DNA of 64,000 bases from Parvularcula sp039818345 (lineage in GTDB: Bacteria > Pseudomonadota > Alphaproteobacteria > Caulobacterales > Parvularculaceae): the NCBI GenBank assembly GCA_039818345.1, contig JBCBUC010000002.1:124001-188000 (forward strand), in the 5' to 3' direction. The first letter of the stretch is position 1, and each line of letters starts with the position of its first letter. The position numbers and the translations under genes were made by a program. The notes below the pieces were generated by a model that was given only the letters and a program-made list of their open reading frames with translations, made no database searches and was not told the DNA's origin. Positions 55,131 to 63,988 of the stretch are shown here, piece by piece.

Positions 55131-57073
55131 ATGACCCAAAGCTTTGAGATTTCAGATCGCCGCCGGTCGCTCCTGGCAGTGCTTGGACTGGCACTCTTGG
55201 GGCTTGTGGGGTGTGCTCAGGACACCGACGATCCTCGTGTCTTTGAAGCGCCCGAACAAACCAAATGGATACCGAGTGGGCCGCGTGTCGTCGGCGACTA
55301 TAGCTATGAGGTGATCCCCCAGCCCGATGCCTTCCGAACGATGCACGGCAGTCCAACCAACGCCGACACTGTCTGGATTGTTGCGGCGCCCATGTTCGAG
55401 TTCGATTGGGTTGCGGAAACCGACATGTACGTTCCTGAAGGGCCAACCTACGACAACGAGGGCCATGTCTATTTCAGTCCGGTTTTCCCTCAAGAAAACG
55501 TCTCTCTCATCTCGCTTGATGGGAAGACCGGCGAGAGGCGTTGGGCCATTGAAGGCGATGGCATGAATGGCGGTGGTGGTGCTCCGCTTGTTTTAAACGA
55601 TCCTGACAATCCCGGAACGCAAATCATCTACCATGCGACGTATACAGAAGTGATGGCGATCCGCCCGGACGGCTCGATCATCTGGAAAACACCCACCGGG
55701 CTCAGTTTACCGGAACTTATGCTCGGTGAACGTCCGCAGACGCATTCCTACGCCTTCAACTATCATCCGCAGCAAGATGCTCTGGTGGGGGTGACAGCAA
55801 ACGGCAAGGTGCTCACCTTTTCAAGAACGACAGGGGAGATGGTCGCACCCATTTTCCAACTGCCCGGCGCGCCAGCGATCAGTGAATTGCCGCCAATACC
55901 CGCCCGCGTGAGAAATGCGAGTGATGCGCTCACTGACACGAGGTATTTGGTGAGCTGCCTGGTGGCCTCAGCTTCTTTTCTGCGATTGTGGAAGTCATTT
56001 ATGGCGGCGGCGACCAGGTGACGAATTTCTTTGGCATCGATCCCAATACTGGGCGGATTTACATCGCTGCGACTGCTGAGGATGCGTTGGATGGCCAAGT
56101 CGATCAGAAATCCGCGCTCGGTGCGATTTATGTGCTCGATCTCCTCGATGATGGTAATGGCGGGCTGGAGTTAACGATCCTTGGAAACACGACATTCGCC
56201 GGCGGCACAGGGTCGACACCCACGATCAGCGAAGACGGCGCACGGGTCTATGCCTCCGACAATCTGGGCAATGTCTTGGTTCTGGACCGTGATCTCAATG
56301 AGATTTGGCGGGTTGATGTGGGTGAGCCCATCGCTGCATCCGTCGCTGTTTCGCCGGATAATGGAGAAATATACGTCGTCACACGGAACGACGTGATCAA
56401 ACTAGTCGACGATGGTGATAGCGGCTGGATAGCGTGGCGGGCTAAGCTCGATGCGCTCAGCGGCTACGCAAATGTCAGTGTTGAGTTCAATGCCTTAACA
56501 CCCACGATCACAGCCAATGGGATCGTTGTTTCCATTGGCGGGGGTCGCAGTATCGGCGGGGCCCAGCTGATGTTCCGCGTGGGTGCGGGTCTCTTGGACC
56601 GTGAAACTGGAGAGCTGCGATACTTTGCACTGGGCCGCGAAGAATCGATCGCGGTCACCAGCGTTGCACCCGACGGCGGAATCTACACGGCCAACTCACC
56701 GGTTCGCCGCGTCTCAGCGAAAGCGTTGTTCCCTAAACAGACTGATGACATCATCGGGGGAATTTCGCGGTACAAACCGATCCGTCTAGACCTTATGGCG
56801 CGAGACGCGATTTGCGCGGCCACTGCCAGGGCTGCCAACGCCGCTTCACTGGGTGCTGACGAAGTCGCTTCGGCGGAAGTGGATATCTTGCAAATGAGCG
56901 TTTTGATCGATCAGGCACGAACAGCGACGAACAAGGCTGTCATTGATGGCGATGTGAGCCAGATGCGTTCCACGGACATCGATGTTTTGCTTGGTGCGGC
57001 CGAAACTGACTTGACGATCGAGACGTTGGCGCAGGCTCAAACCCACCTCGCCAATGCTTGCGCGCTATTTTAG
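55131..57073 (+). pseudogene. PQQ-like beta-propeller lipoprotein, interrupted by a frameshift
   Basis: The 5' frame (55131-56021) encodes a lipoprotein signal (LVGC) and propeller strands through VLTFSRTTGEMVAPIFQLPGAPAISELPPIPARV. From about 55940 the sense continues in another frame (VFGELPGGLSFFSAIVEVIYGGGDQVTNFFGIDPNTGRIY) to 57073. The second frame is closed by a stop just upstream (55934), and the first runs out at 56021. The combined product would be about 640 residues with a C-terminal helical tail. The break lies near 55925-55945 and corresponds to one missing base (or two extra). No slippery site is visible, so a real mutation or a sequencing error is likely. Confidence 0.82.
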
Positions 57074-57107
57074 TTGGTCCGCAGGCACTTATTAAAGAGC
57101 GGGACGC

Positions 57108-57716
57108 TTAAGCCTTCAGAACCATGTCGAGCAGGATTTTTGAGGCATCGAGTTCATCCGTATCTGGACCGAGGGCCGTGATCAGAAACTCTCGGATCAA
57201 ACCTTCGCCCACCGCTGTCACCGCGACCTGAAAAACGATTGCCCGTGCAGCTTGTGCCGCTTTTGTCGCGGGCATGACCTGTTCAAGTTCAACGGTAACC
57301 AGGGTCTTGATCACCTCAATCGGTTCAGCAAACTCTGCCATCTGATCAACATTCGACGATAGAGCCAGCCAAGCGAAGAGTTTAGCGTAACGTTCCGTCG
57401 AGATGATCTGATAAATGTTGTTAAGGGCAGTTTCGATCCGGACGTCCCGTTCTTGGTTGCTGGTCTTTTCGAGTGCGTCTGAAAGCTCCGAAGCAAGATG
57501 CCGAAGCATGCGATCAACAAGAGCACGTTTGATCTCCGCAACCCCACCAAAGTGGTGGTGCACATTCGAAGCAGACAGTCCCGCCTGGGCGGCAATGGAC
57601 TGAAATTTGAGCTCGGCAGGACCGGCGTGAAGAAGCACGGCCTCGGCTGCGTCGAGGATCTCTGCTCGTGCTTCTTCTGGCGTTCGCCGCCGCCTCGCTG
57701 TCGATTTTGCCGCCAC
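57108..57716 (-). CDS. TetR-family transcriptional regulator
   Basis: A one-component repressor of 202 residues starting at GTG. The helix-turn-helix is about 18-62 (ILDAAEAVLLHAGPAELKFQSIAAQAGLSASNVHHHFGGVAEIKRAL); the remainder is helical. A very basic N-terminus (KSTARRRRTPEE) precedes it. It lies 97 bases from the end of the di-iron protein gene on the same strand. Targets may be that gene or the propeller lipoprotein it faces. Confidence 0.9.
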   Translation of the reverse strand: MAAKSTARRRRTPEEARAEILDAAEAVLLHAGPAELKFQSIAAQAGLSASNVHHHFGGVAEIKRALVDRMLRHLASELSDALEKTSNQERDVRIETALNNIYQIISTERYAKLFAWLALSSNVDQMAEFAEPIEVIKTLVTVELEQVMPATKAAQAARAIVFQVAVTAVGEGLIREFLITALGPDTDELDASKILLDMVLKA

Positions 57717-57813
57717 GCTGCCGTCTATCCCATCGCTCTCTTAAAGCGCGACCCCTACCACCACTTGGTACAGGTGGGAAAGCACGGCCCATGGCCAGGT
57801 GATCCCGGTGTTC

Positions 57814-58686
57814 TTATGCGGGCACGGCCTTCTGCGCCTCAAGGGCGGAAGCATAGACAGACGGGCGACCGAGCAGCGCCTCTTCGGTCTCAGCAAGTTT
57901 GCGCCGGTTGTCGTGTTCCCAAGGGTGGAAACCTGGTTTGAAGTACGCCAGCCAAGGCAGGAAAATGCGCCGGTAAAGACCGGGCTTGCCTAAGAGAAAC
58001 CAAGCGAGATTGCCCCAAGCTTTGGGTGATCGCGACAGGCCCACATCCTTCAACATCACATAGGCGAAGCGGAAGATGATGTAGTTGAACAGCAACGTCA
58101 CAGCGATCATCGACCGACAACGGAGAAAATACGAATTCTTGGTGGCAACAGCGCGCAGCGTATCGAAAGCAACGCCTTTGTGCTCCGCTTCTTCCACCGA
58201 ATGCCAAAGCCAAACTTTTCTGTAGACCTCGTCAGCGCCGTCGAGATACGCCGGATCGCTCATCAACTGATCGGCCAACATGGCTGTGAAATGCTCAAGC
58301 GCACAGGTAACACTCAGCTGACGGAACGGTCCAAACACCCGTCGCGTCCATTGGATGAGCTTTCGCGATTCAAGGTGGAGTTTCGTGGCGCTAAAGCCTT
58401 GCGCGTCTAGCTCCTTGTTATAGCCGACATGCTCGCGCGTATGCATCGCCTCTTGCATCAAAAAGCCTTTGATCTGATCACGGAGCACAGGATCCTCAAT
58501 CTGATCACGATAGGCTTTGACGCTGTCCATGAAGAACTTTTCGCCTTCCGGAAACGTGACCGATAGGGCGTTAAAGAAAATCGTTTTGACGGGGTCTCCA
58601 CTGTGCCAATCGCGGCGACCGGCGGCTTCAAAATGAAAATGCTCATTTCTTGGTTCAAGCTCAATCGAGCGGGAAAGTGCGTTCAT
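57814..58686 (-). CDS. ferritin-like di-iron protein, metal-dependent hydrolase family (PF10118-like)
   Basis: A 290-residue helical protein annotated in many bacteria as a predicted metal-dependent hydrolase. Putative metal ligands are in EGEKFF (47-52), QEAMHTREH (78-86), ALEHF (129-133) and EEAEHK (165-170), a di-iron carboxylate pattern. The middle is hydrophobic (about 185-205), so it may be membrane-associated. The ATG at 58686 follows an in-frame GTG. The reaction is not established for the family; oxidation of a hydrophobic substrate is a guess. It is divergent from an AraC regulator, with two palindromes between them. Confidence 0.85.
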   Translation of the reverse strand: MNALSRSIELEPRNEHFHFEAAGRRDWHSGDPVKTIFFNALSVTFPEGEKFFMDSVKAYRDQIEDPVLRDQIKGFLMQEAMHTREHVGYNKELDAQGFSATKLHLESRKLIQWTRRVFGPFRQLSVTCALEHFTAMLADQLMSDPAYLDGADEVYRKVWLWHSVEEAEHKGVAFDTLRAVATKNSYFLRCRSMIAVTLLFNYIIFRFAYVMLKDVGLSRSPKAWGNLAWFLLGKPGLYRRIFLPWLAYFKPGFHPWEHDNRRKLAETEEALLGRPSVYASALEAQKAVPA

Positions 58687-58703
58687 CACTGGGTTCCACG
58701 GCT

Positions 58704-58754
58704 ATCGAATTTTGCTTCGATTGCCAGGTAACAGGTATTGAATAATTTTTCAAT
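58704..58754. promoter_or_regulatory. two matched palindromes in the di-iron/AraC divergent region
   Basis: ATCGAA-N6-TTCGAT (58704-58721) and ATTGAA-N6-TTCAAT (58737-58754) share the form ATYGAA-N6-TTCRAT. Their centres are 33 bp apart, about three helical turns. They lie 18-68 bases upstream of the di-iron gene and are candidate operator sites for the adjacent AraC regulator. Confidence 0.6.
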
Positions 58755-58949
58755 AGCAGTTTTTGAAAAGGTTGAACGCCCGTGGCGCCAGAGGAGACAA
58801 ATAGATCTATGCATTTGTAACGATTATAGAAAAAGACTGCATCGTTGAATCGAAAGTCACTGATTGCGGAAACTGGTTTTGCCAGCCAGCCTGATTTTTT
58901 GATATTTTCGGCCAATTATCCTAATCCTCGATCCATGAAAAGGGACACC

Positions 58950-59951
58950 ATGAGATCGGCGACAAGCCTCAGGTTCATGTGCGAGACCGCACTGGATATG
59001 GGTGTGGATCAGGACGCCTGTTTGAACGGAACAGGACTGTCCGCCAGTGAACTGTCGCAAAGGAATCTCAGAGTATCGCTCGGTCAAGAAATGCTGGCCA
59101 CTGAAAACTTTGTCCGGTTATCGCCCCAAAAGGTTGGCCTTGGGTTCGCGGTTGGGGAGCGGTTGCATCTTGGTGCTTTTGGCATTTGGGGGTTTGCCAT
59201 ACTCACCAGCCCAACGCTGCGTGCGGCAATCAAGACGGCTATCGATTTCGTAAACCTTTCCTTCGTGATGGCAGATATAGCGCTGACGGAGAATGAGGAC
59301 GAGGCGCGTCTCGAATTCGATATGTCCGGACTTCCGACCAGTATACGGCCTTATGTTTTTGAACGGCACTGCTTGGTGACCATGACGTTCTTCCGTGATT
59401 TTCTTCGAGAAAATCAGCTTACGAATTTCCGTATCTGCTCTTCACTTGCAGATGACACCTATGCACAACAGCTCTCTGAGATGTTAAAGATCGACGTTGT
59501 GGTAAGACCGAACCTCGATGCACTGACCTTTCCGGCGTCTATGTTGGAGGAACCCTTGCCAAAGGCCGATCCGGTCACCCAGCACTATTGCATCAATCAG
59601 TGTAAAACCTTAGTTGAGCGAGTCACAGGGTTGCTCGCGCCATGGTCCATCAAGGTGAGGGACTTGATCGTTGAGAATATCGGCGCAGATCCCAAAATAG
59701 AAACGATCGCCGCCCAGCTGAATATGACCGAACGAACGCTGCGCCGGCGCCTTCAGGACGAGGGGGTCAGCTTCAGGCAACTTTATACGGACACCCGCCT
59801 GACCATTGCCCGAGAGTTGTTGGAGTTGGCGGGCCTAACGGTTGACACCGTGGCTTGGCGCGTTGGGTATGCCGAGCCTGCGGCCTTCGTCCGCGCATTC
59901 TCCAGGAAGTTTGGCTTCACGCCCGGTTCCGTTCGCGGTAAAGCAATTTAA
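58950..59951 (+). CDS. AraC-family regulator with arabinose-binding-like N-terminal domain (PF12625 type)
   Basis: A one-component regulator of about 333 residues from the ATG at 58950, which has AAAAGGGA five bases upstream; an ATG at 58935 is the alternative. The N-terminal domain is of the type found in hydrocarbon/fatty-acid-responsive AraC proteins (GLGFAVGERLHLGAFGIWGFAILTSPTLRAAI). The C-terminal helix-turn-helix is IAAQLNMTERTLRRRLQDEGVSFRQLYTDTRLTIARELL and VAWRVGYAEPAAFVRAFSRKFGFTPG. It is divergent from the di-iron protein gene. Confidence 0.92.
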   Translation: MRSATSLRFMCETALDMGVDQDACLNGTGLSASELSQRNLRVSLGQEMLATENFVRLSPQKVGLGFAVGERLHLGAFGIWGFAILTSPTLRAAIKTAIDFVNLSFVMADIALTENEDEARLEFDMSGLPTSIRPYVFERHCLVTMTFFRDFLRENQLTNFRICSSLADDTYAQQLSEMLKIDVVVRPNLDALTFPASMLEEPLPKADPVTQHYCINQCKTLVERVTGLLAPWSIKVRDLIVENIGADPKIETIAAQLNMTERTLRRRLQDEGVSFRQLYTDTRLTIARELLELAGLTVDTVAWRVGYAEPAAFVRAFSRKFGFTPGSVRGKAI

Positions 59952-60042
59952 AGATCAGACTAAAGAGGATATGTAGGGGGTGTTTGCGGCAGCTAAGCTG
60001 GACTGTCTTCCCTTGAGCATGGGTATATGTCCGGAAAAATCA

Positions 60043-60058
60043 ATCGAGTGTCCTCGAT
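60043..60058. promoter_or_regulatory. palindrome upstream of the lipocalin-like gene
   Basis: ATCGAG-N4-CTCGAT is a perfect inverted repeat 143 bases upstream of the lipocalin-like gene. It resembles the ATCGAA/TTCGAT sites of the di-iron promoter, but with a 4-base spacer. Confidence 0.4.
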
Positions 60059-60200
60059 GAACATCCTCAAACTACCCTCATTGGGTCAAAGCAAGTCGGT
60101 CAAACATATCAAAGAAAACACCCACAAAATTGTTGGTGCACAAAGGTTGTAAGTGAGTTGGAACGCGCCAATCAGTCATTTATCAGGAAGAGATGGTGGC

Positions 60201-60686
60201 ATGGCGGAGCGTGATGCGTTTCTTGGAGCATGGGTACTTGAAGACTGGACTGTCAAAGAGCCTGGTAAGCCGACGCGGCACCCTTTCGGTACGTCTGCAA
60301 AGGGATACCTCATCTATGATGCCAAGGGGGTTATGTCGGCTACACTGATGAAGGAGGATCGGCCGTGCCTTAAGACCGCTCGGTCGCAAATGACCGCCAG
60401 TATCGGTGACGCCATTGAGCTAATGGACACGGAGGGTCGGTTCAATCTTTTCTCGTCGACCTACTTTCGGGCATCGGTTCAGTATATGGGCTATTGCGGA
60501 CGATACACCATCGACGAAAGTGTTGTGACCCATCACGTTGAAGCCGCCCTTATCCCTGACTGGGTGGGTAAAGATCTTGTTCGATCATATGTCCTGCATG
60601 ACGACCTGCTGTCACTCACGACTGAGGAGCATGGAATGCGCGATCAACTCACATGGAGGCGCATAGCATCGAGGCCGACAGCGTAG
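60201..60686 (+). CDS. lipocalin-like domain protein
   Basis: A 161-residue protein of the lipocalin-like family (PF13924 type). FLGAWVLEDW is the Gly-x-Trp opening, followed by GYLIYDAKGVMSATLMK and FSSTYFRASVQYMGYCGRYTIDESVVTHHVEAALIPDWVGKDLVRSY, family-typical strands. No signal peptide is visible, so it is cytoplasmic. It may bind or modify a small hydrophobic compound; a direct role is not known. The ATG at 60201 is preferred to an upstream GTG at 60153. Confidence 0.82.
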   Translation: MAERDAFLGAWVLEDWTVKEPGKPTRHPFGTSAKGYLIYDAKGVMSATLMKEDRPCLKTARSQMTASIGDAIELMDTEGRFNLFSSTYFRASVQYMGYCGRYTIDESVVTHHVEAALIPDWVGKDLVRSYVLHDDLLSLTTEEHGMRDQLTWRRIASRPTA

Positions 60687-60779
60687 CGATGCAGCCTAAA
60701 TCAAAATAATTGTTATACGGACTTCAGTAATATGACTAAATAGGTGACGCATGAAAGCAAAAAGCATCGAGGAAAACCG

Positions 60780-61097
60780 ATGACAAGCTGTAGCTGTATT
60801 GTGCAGGAAGGGCAGATCAACTCTGACATAAAGAGATGTCTAACCAACCGTCTTGAGGATTTTGCTCAACAATCATTTCAGTCAGGTCTTGATATCAGTT
60901 GGACTGTTATTCCACAGGGCCGCGGGTTCACAGCTGGAAAGCCATCAACTGCCTCCGTTGTAGCGTTGACCGCACCCGAGCCCCTGGATCAAGACACGCG
61001 AACCAGTCTTCTGAAAGAGCTTTGCGACCTCTGGATCAGTGAGGCAAAATGCTCTGTAGACGAAGTGGTCGGTGTCATAGCCGATCCACGCGCCTAG
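60780..61097 (+). CDS. tautomerase-superfamily-like protein lacking Pro-1
   Basis: A 105-residue protein with a beta-alpha-beta layout like one subunit of the 4-oxalocrotonate tautomerase/MIF superfamily (CSCIVQEGQINSDIKRCLTNRLEDF, ISWTVIPQGRGFTAGKPS, LLKELCDLWISEAKCSVDEVVGVIADP). After Met removal the first residue is Thr, so the catalytic Pro-1 is absent. GAGG seven bases before the ATG fixes the start. It is followed 12 bases later by a Pro-1-containing tautomerase, so the two may form a hetero-oligomer, as in trans-3-chloroacrylic acid dehalogenase. Confidence 0.6.
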   Translation: MTSCSCIVQEGQINSDIKRCLTNRLEDFAQQSFQSGLDISWTVIPQGRGFTAGKPSTASVVALTAPEPLDQDTRTSLLKELCDLWISEAKCSVDEVVGVIADPRA

Positions 61098-61109
61098 TTG
61101 GGAACGATC

Positions 61110-61526
61110 ATGCCTGTTTACATCTGTAACTCGAAGCCTAATGCAGTCAGCGTCGAAGCAAGCGCAAAGATAGCGAAGGATGTGACGCGGATTCACTGCG
61201 CCGTCACTGGCGCGCCAACGAGCTTTGTGCACGTGTTTTTCGTTGAGGATGCGGACACTTATCCCCGTTATGACAAAGGAGTGCTCCTTATGGGGAGTAT
61301 ACGATCTGGACGGACTCAAGAACAGAAAAATCAGCTTGCGACAGAAATGGCTCAGTCAATTCACGACCACACAGGAGTTCCCGTCGCCGAGATCGCCGTT
61401 GTGACGCAAGACACACCTGCGAGCTGGGTGATGGAGGGAGGCGAGATCTTCCCCGAACCCGGCGAAGAAGCAGCCTGGCTCGCGCAACAAGAGGCCAAGC
61501 ACGCAGCGGTGGATAAAGACCAATAG
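61110..61526 (+). CDS. tautomerase family protein (cis-CaaD-like)
   Basis: A 138-residue protein starting MPVYIC, so Pro-1 becomes N-terminal after Met removal. Relative to cis-3-chloroacrylic acid dehalogenase, Pro1, His28, Arg64, Arg67 (Arg70/73 there) and Glu108 (Glu114 there) are in place, with a 6-residue shorter loop. The Tyr103 position is Val97, so the dehalogenase activity is not certain. The last part PASWVMEGGEIFPEPGEEAAW matches the family end. GGGAA six bases upstream of the ATG supports the start. Confidence 0.87.
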   Translation: MPVYICNSKPNAVSVEASAKIAKDVTRIHCAVTGAPTSFVHVFFVEDADTYPRYDKGVLLMGSIRSGRTQEQKNQLATEMAQSIHDHTGVPVAEIAVVTQDTPASWVMEGGEIFPEPGEEAAWLAQQEAKHAAVDKDQ

Positions 61527-61656
61527 GCCGCTGTTGTGCGAACTCAATGATCGTCGCGGGCGTGTTGTGTCCTAAACTATCAAGAGAATGTCCGCACGGG
61601 TTGTTTTGCGCCCTGTTCGTCCATGCTAACGCCGGAATCGATAAAGGGACCTACCA

Positions 61657-62067
61657 ATGCTGGCACAACATCGTCTTCCCAATCACCCGATCCTGACATT
61701 GATAGGGCGGTTTCTATTGACGTCGCTTTTCCTTCTCTCAGGGGTGACCCATTTTACGAATATTCCGTACTATGTCTCTCTGATGCACGAGGCCGTCCCT
61801 TTTCGAGTGGCCTTGACACTTGTTTCCGGTATCGTCGAGCTCGCTGGTGCTTTGATGATCCTTTTCAACTGGCAAGCACGCCTTGGTGCTTGGTTGCTGA
61901 TTATCTTTCTGATCCCCGTCACTTTTGTGGTCCATGGCTATGAGATGGTGTTTGCAGAAGACGAGGCATGGCGCGCGGTGCAACAAGCCCATTTCTTTAA
62001 AGGCTTCGCGCTTATGGGTGCTGCGCTCCTCATTACACAGAATGGTGTCAATCATCAATCAGCCTAA
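61657..62067 (+). CDS. DoxX family membrane protein
   Basis: A 136-residue inner-membrane protein with four hydrophobic helices. The DoxX pattern includes IGRFLLTSLFLLSGVTHF at the N-terminus and ELAGALMILFNWQARLGAWLLIIFL. DoxX-like proteins are linked to redox or thiosulfate oxidation in some organisms, but the function here is unknown. It may be transcribed with the tautomerase genes, although 130 bases separate them. Confidence 0.9.
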   Translation: MLAQHRLPNHPILTLIGRFLLTSLFLLSGVTHFTNIPYYVSLMHEAVPFRVALTLVSGIVELAGALMILFNWQARLGAWLLIIFLIPVTFVVHGYEMVFAEDEAWRAVQQAHFFKGFALMGAALLITQNGVNHQSA

Positions 62068-62282
62068 AAACAGTGGCAGGTGATCAGTAAACATACAGCT
62101 TGGGCTGTGATGACGGCCATGAGCAGCGATATTGATTTATCTGGCGATACCTTGAACTTCGGTGAGACTCCCTCGCTTTGACTTTCAAGGGAGCAATCCT
62201 GCGCTGGTGCTGAGCCTTCTCAACGAGCGGTCTCTTAGGCATAACCGCGACGACAGTTTCTCTGAAGGTGGGGTTCGTCAAT

Positions 62283-63599
62283 ATGCCTCAAACGTCCTCT
62301 GACGTCATCGACGTTGCTATCATCGGCGCTGGAATTGGCGGTTTGACGATGGCCCGCTATGCCAAGGCGTCTGGTTTATCGGCGTTGGTCTTTGACAAGG
62401 AGGATCAAGCTGGTGGGCTGTGGGCACAGCTACCCCGATGGCAAGATATTCAGTTTCGTGCGGAGGATTGGAGTCTTAATGGCATTCCGATTGGAGGTGT
62501 CACGCAACCCCATATCTTAGAAAACATCGTCCAGCTCATTCCGCGTTATGATCTCGAGGCGTGCTTGCGCCTAGGGCATGCCATAGCCAGCGCTGCATGG
62601 GACGGAGAGCTCTGGACACTGACGACAACACAAGGTGCGTTTGTTGCGCGAAACGTTGTGGTTGCCTCGGGTCTCCACAACAAACCTCGCAGTCCAGACG
62701 TTCACGACGCTGGGTTTGAAGGCGAGATCCATCATTCGTTCGGTTTTCAAGAACCGGAGGCACTCCGTGGGCGTCGTGTCACGGTGGTCGGGGGGAGTGC
62801 GTCAGCTTATGATTTGCTCGATCTTGCTCTTGAACACCAAGCAGCTCGGATTGATTGGGTCTATCGCGGCTTGCATTGGATGGTACCGAGCTCCCGACAA
62901 AAGCATGAGAAGTCTGTGCATCGCGGATATGCGCTGTCGCAAATGATGGGTTTGGACACTGATAAACTCAATGCGACAACGAACACGATGCTAAGGGAGA
63001 AGTATACGTATTTTTCGATCGCTGATATTCTACCATCCTATGATTTTGATTACCGGCACCATGCGATCATCCCCGGTCGTCCTGGAATGATCGAGCATTT
63101 CCAGTCGCTAAACCGCTATCGGGGAACCTTACACGAACTCGATGGATACCAGGTAACGGTCGCGTTGGCAGAAGGGGGGCAGACCAGTTTTGACACGGAT
63201 GTTGTGCTCTATGGTACGGGCTACGATATGGATCTCGATTTTCTGCAACTGCCTGAATATAAGGGTATGCGATCCGGGTTAGAATTGCGGTCGCGATGCA
63301 GGCGGATGATAGCTTCCATCGATTACCCTGGTTTGTATTTTCTTGGGGCGCCGCTCCTTGATGGCAATGGCACCGCCCCTTTGGGTATATCGATCATGGC
63401 TCGGACGATAGCGGAGCTTATTAAGTCTGGCGAGTCGCTTTCGGGGGAGCCGATGGTTGAGAACGTCAATCATTGGGAGTTGATTGAACTTTTTGCGCCT
63501 ATCGATCGTACCCATTACAAACCCTTATTATGGAAGCCGCAATATCTGGCGATGGCGCTTTGGTATTGGTGGCGAAACGATAAGTTGATTAATATTTGA
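62283..63599 (+). CDS. flavin-containing monooxygenase-like protein
   Basis: A 438-residue two-dinucleotide flavoenzyme. The FAD site is IIGAGIGGLTMARYA (from about residue 13), and NADPH binding is suggested by VTVVGGSASAYD (167-178). The FMO fingerprint F-x-G-x3-H-x3-F is met by FEGEIHHSFGF (145-155), and DVVLYGTGYDMDLDFL is the conserved later motif. The protein probably hydroxylates or N/S-oxidises a small organic substrate, or acts as a Baeyer-Villiger enzyme. The ATG at 62283 has GGTGGGG upstream; GTG at 62268 is possible. Confidence 0.9.
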   Translation: MPQTSSDVIDVAIIGAGIGGLTMARYAKASGLSALVFDKEDQAGGLWAQLPRWQDIQFRAEDWSLNGIPIGGVTQPHILENIVQLIPRYDLEACLRLGHAIASAAWDGELWTLTTTQGAFVARNVVVASGLHNKPRSPDVHDAGFEGEIHHSFGFQEPEALRGRRVTVVGGSASAYDLLDLALEHQAARIDWVYRGLHWMVPSSRQKHEKSVHRGYALSQMMGLDTDKLNATTNTMLREKYTYFSIADILPSYDFDYRHHAIIPGRPGMIEHFQSLNRYRGTLHELDGYQVTVALAEGGQTSFDTDVVLYGTGYDMDLDFLQLPEYKGMRSGLELRSRCRRMIASIDYPGLYFLGAPLLDGNGTAPLGISIMARTIAELIKSGESLSGEPMVENVNHWELIELFAPIDRTHYKPLLWKPQYLAMALWYWWRNDKLINI

Positions 63600-63652
63600 T
63601 ATAGAAAATCCGCAGACTGCTTAATGCAATTGAATGCGGCAGCCAAAGAGGT

Positions 63653-63988
63653 GTGCTCAGTGTTGTTCGGATTGGTATATCTGTCCTGGGTGTGATCACC
63701 TGCTGGTCAGGTGTGCGCGTCGCCTGGAATGGAGGAATAACGAAACCTGGTGATCAGCCAGCAGACGATGTGGAGCGGCAGCGTTATCAAATCAGTGTTA
63801 TGGGCGAAGACGGACGTTCCCACAGCGTGACGCCCTTTGCCCTAGGCGACCTTAACGATGGTGATAACAACCACAGACTTTGTCTGGACACATCTGAGAC
63901 CGTGATGTCCGTCTCTTTTCCTGCTGGTCATGTTACGGATCCACGCGAGGACTTAAATGTTGAAGCGTTCATATCGTTAGCGGAATAA
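63653..63988 (+). CDS. small membrane-anchored hypothetical protein
   Basis: A 111-residue open frame starting at GTG with one N-terminal hydrophobic helix (about 4-20). A hydrophilic, acidic domain with several short repeats of Asp/Asn follows (GDLNDGDNNH). I do not recognise a family. It lies 53 bases after the monooxygenase and could be in its transcript. Neither the ribosome-binding site nor homology could be confirmed, so the call is tentative. Confidence 0.55.
   Translation: MLSVVRIGISVLGVITCWSGVRVAWNGGITKPGDQPADDVERQRYQISVMGEDGRSHSVTPFALGDLNDGDNNHRLCLDTSETVMSVSFPAGHVTDPREDLNVEAFISLAE

Noticed and set aside
55925..55945. Programmed frameshift in the propeller lipoprotein
   Set aside because: No slippery heptamer or following stem-loop is visible at the junction, so an ordinary mutation or sequencing error is more likely.
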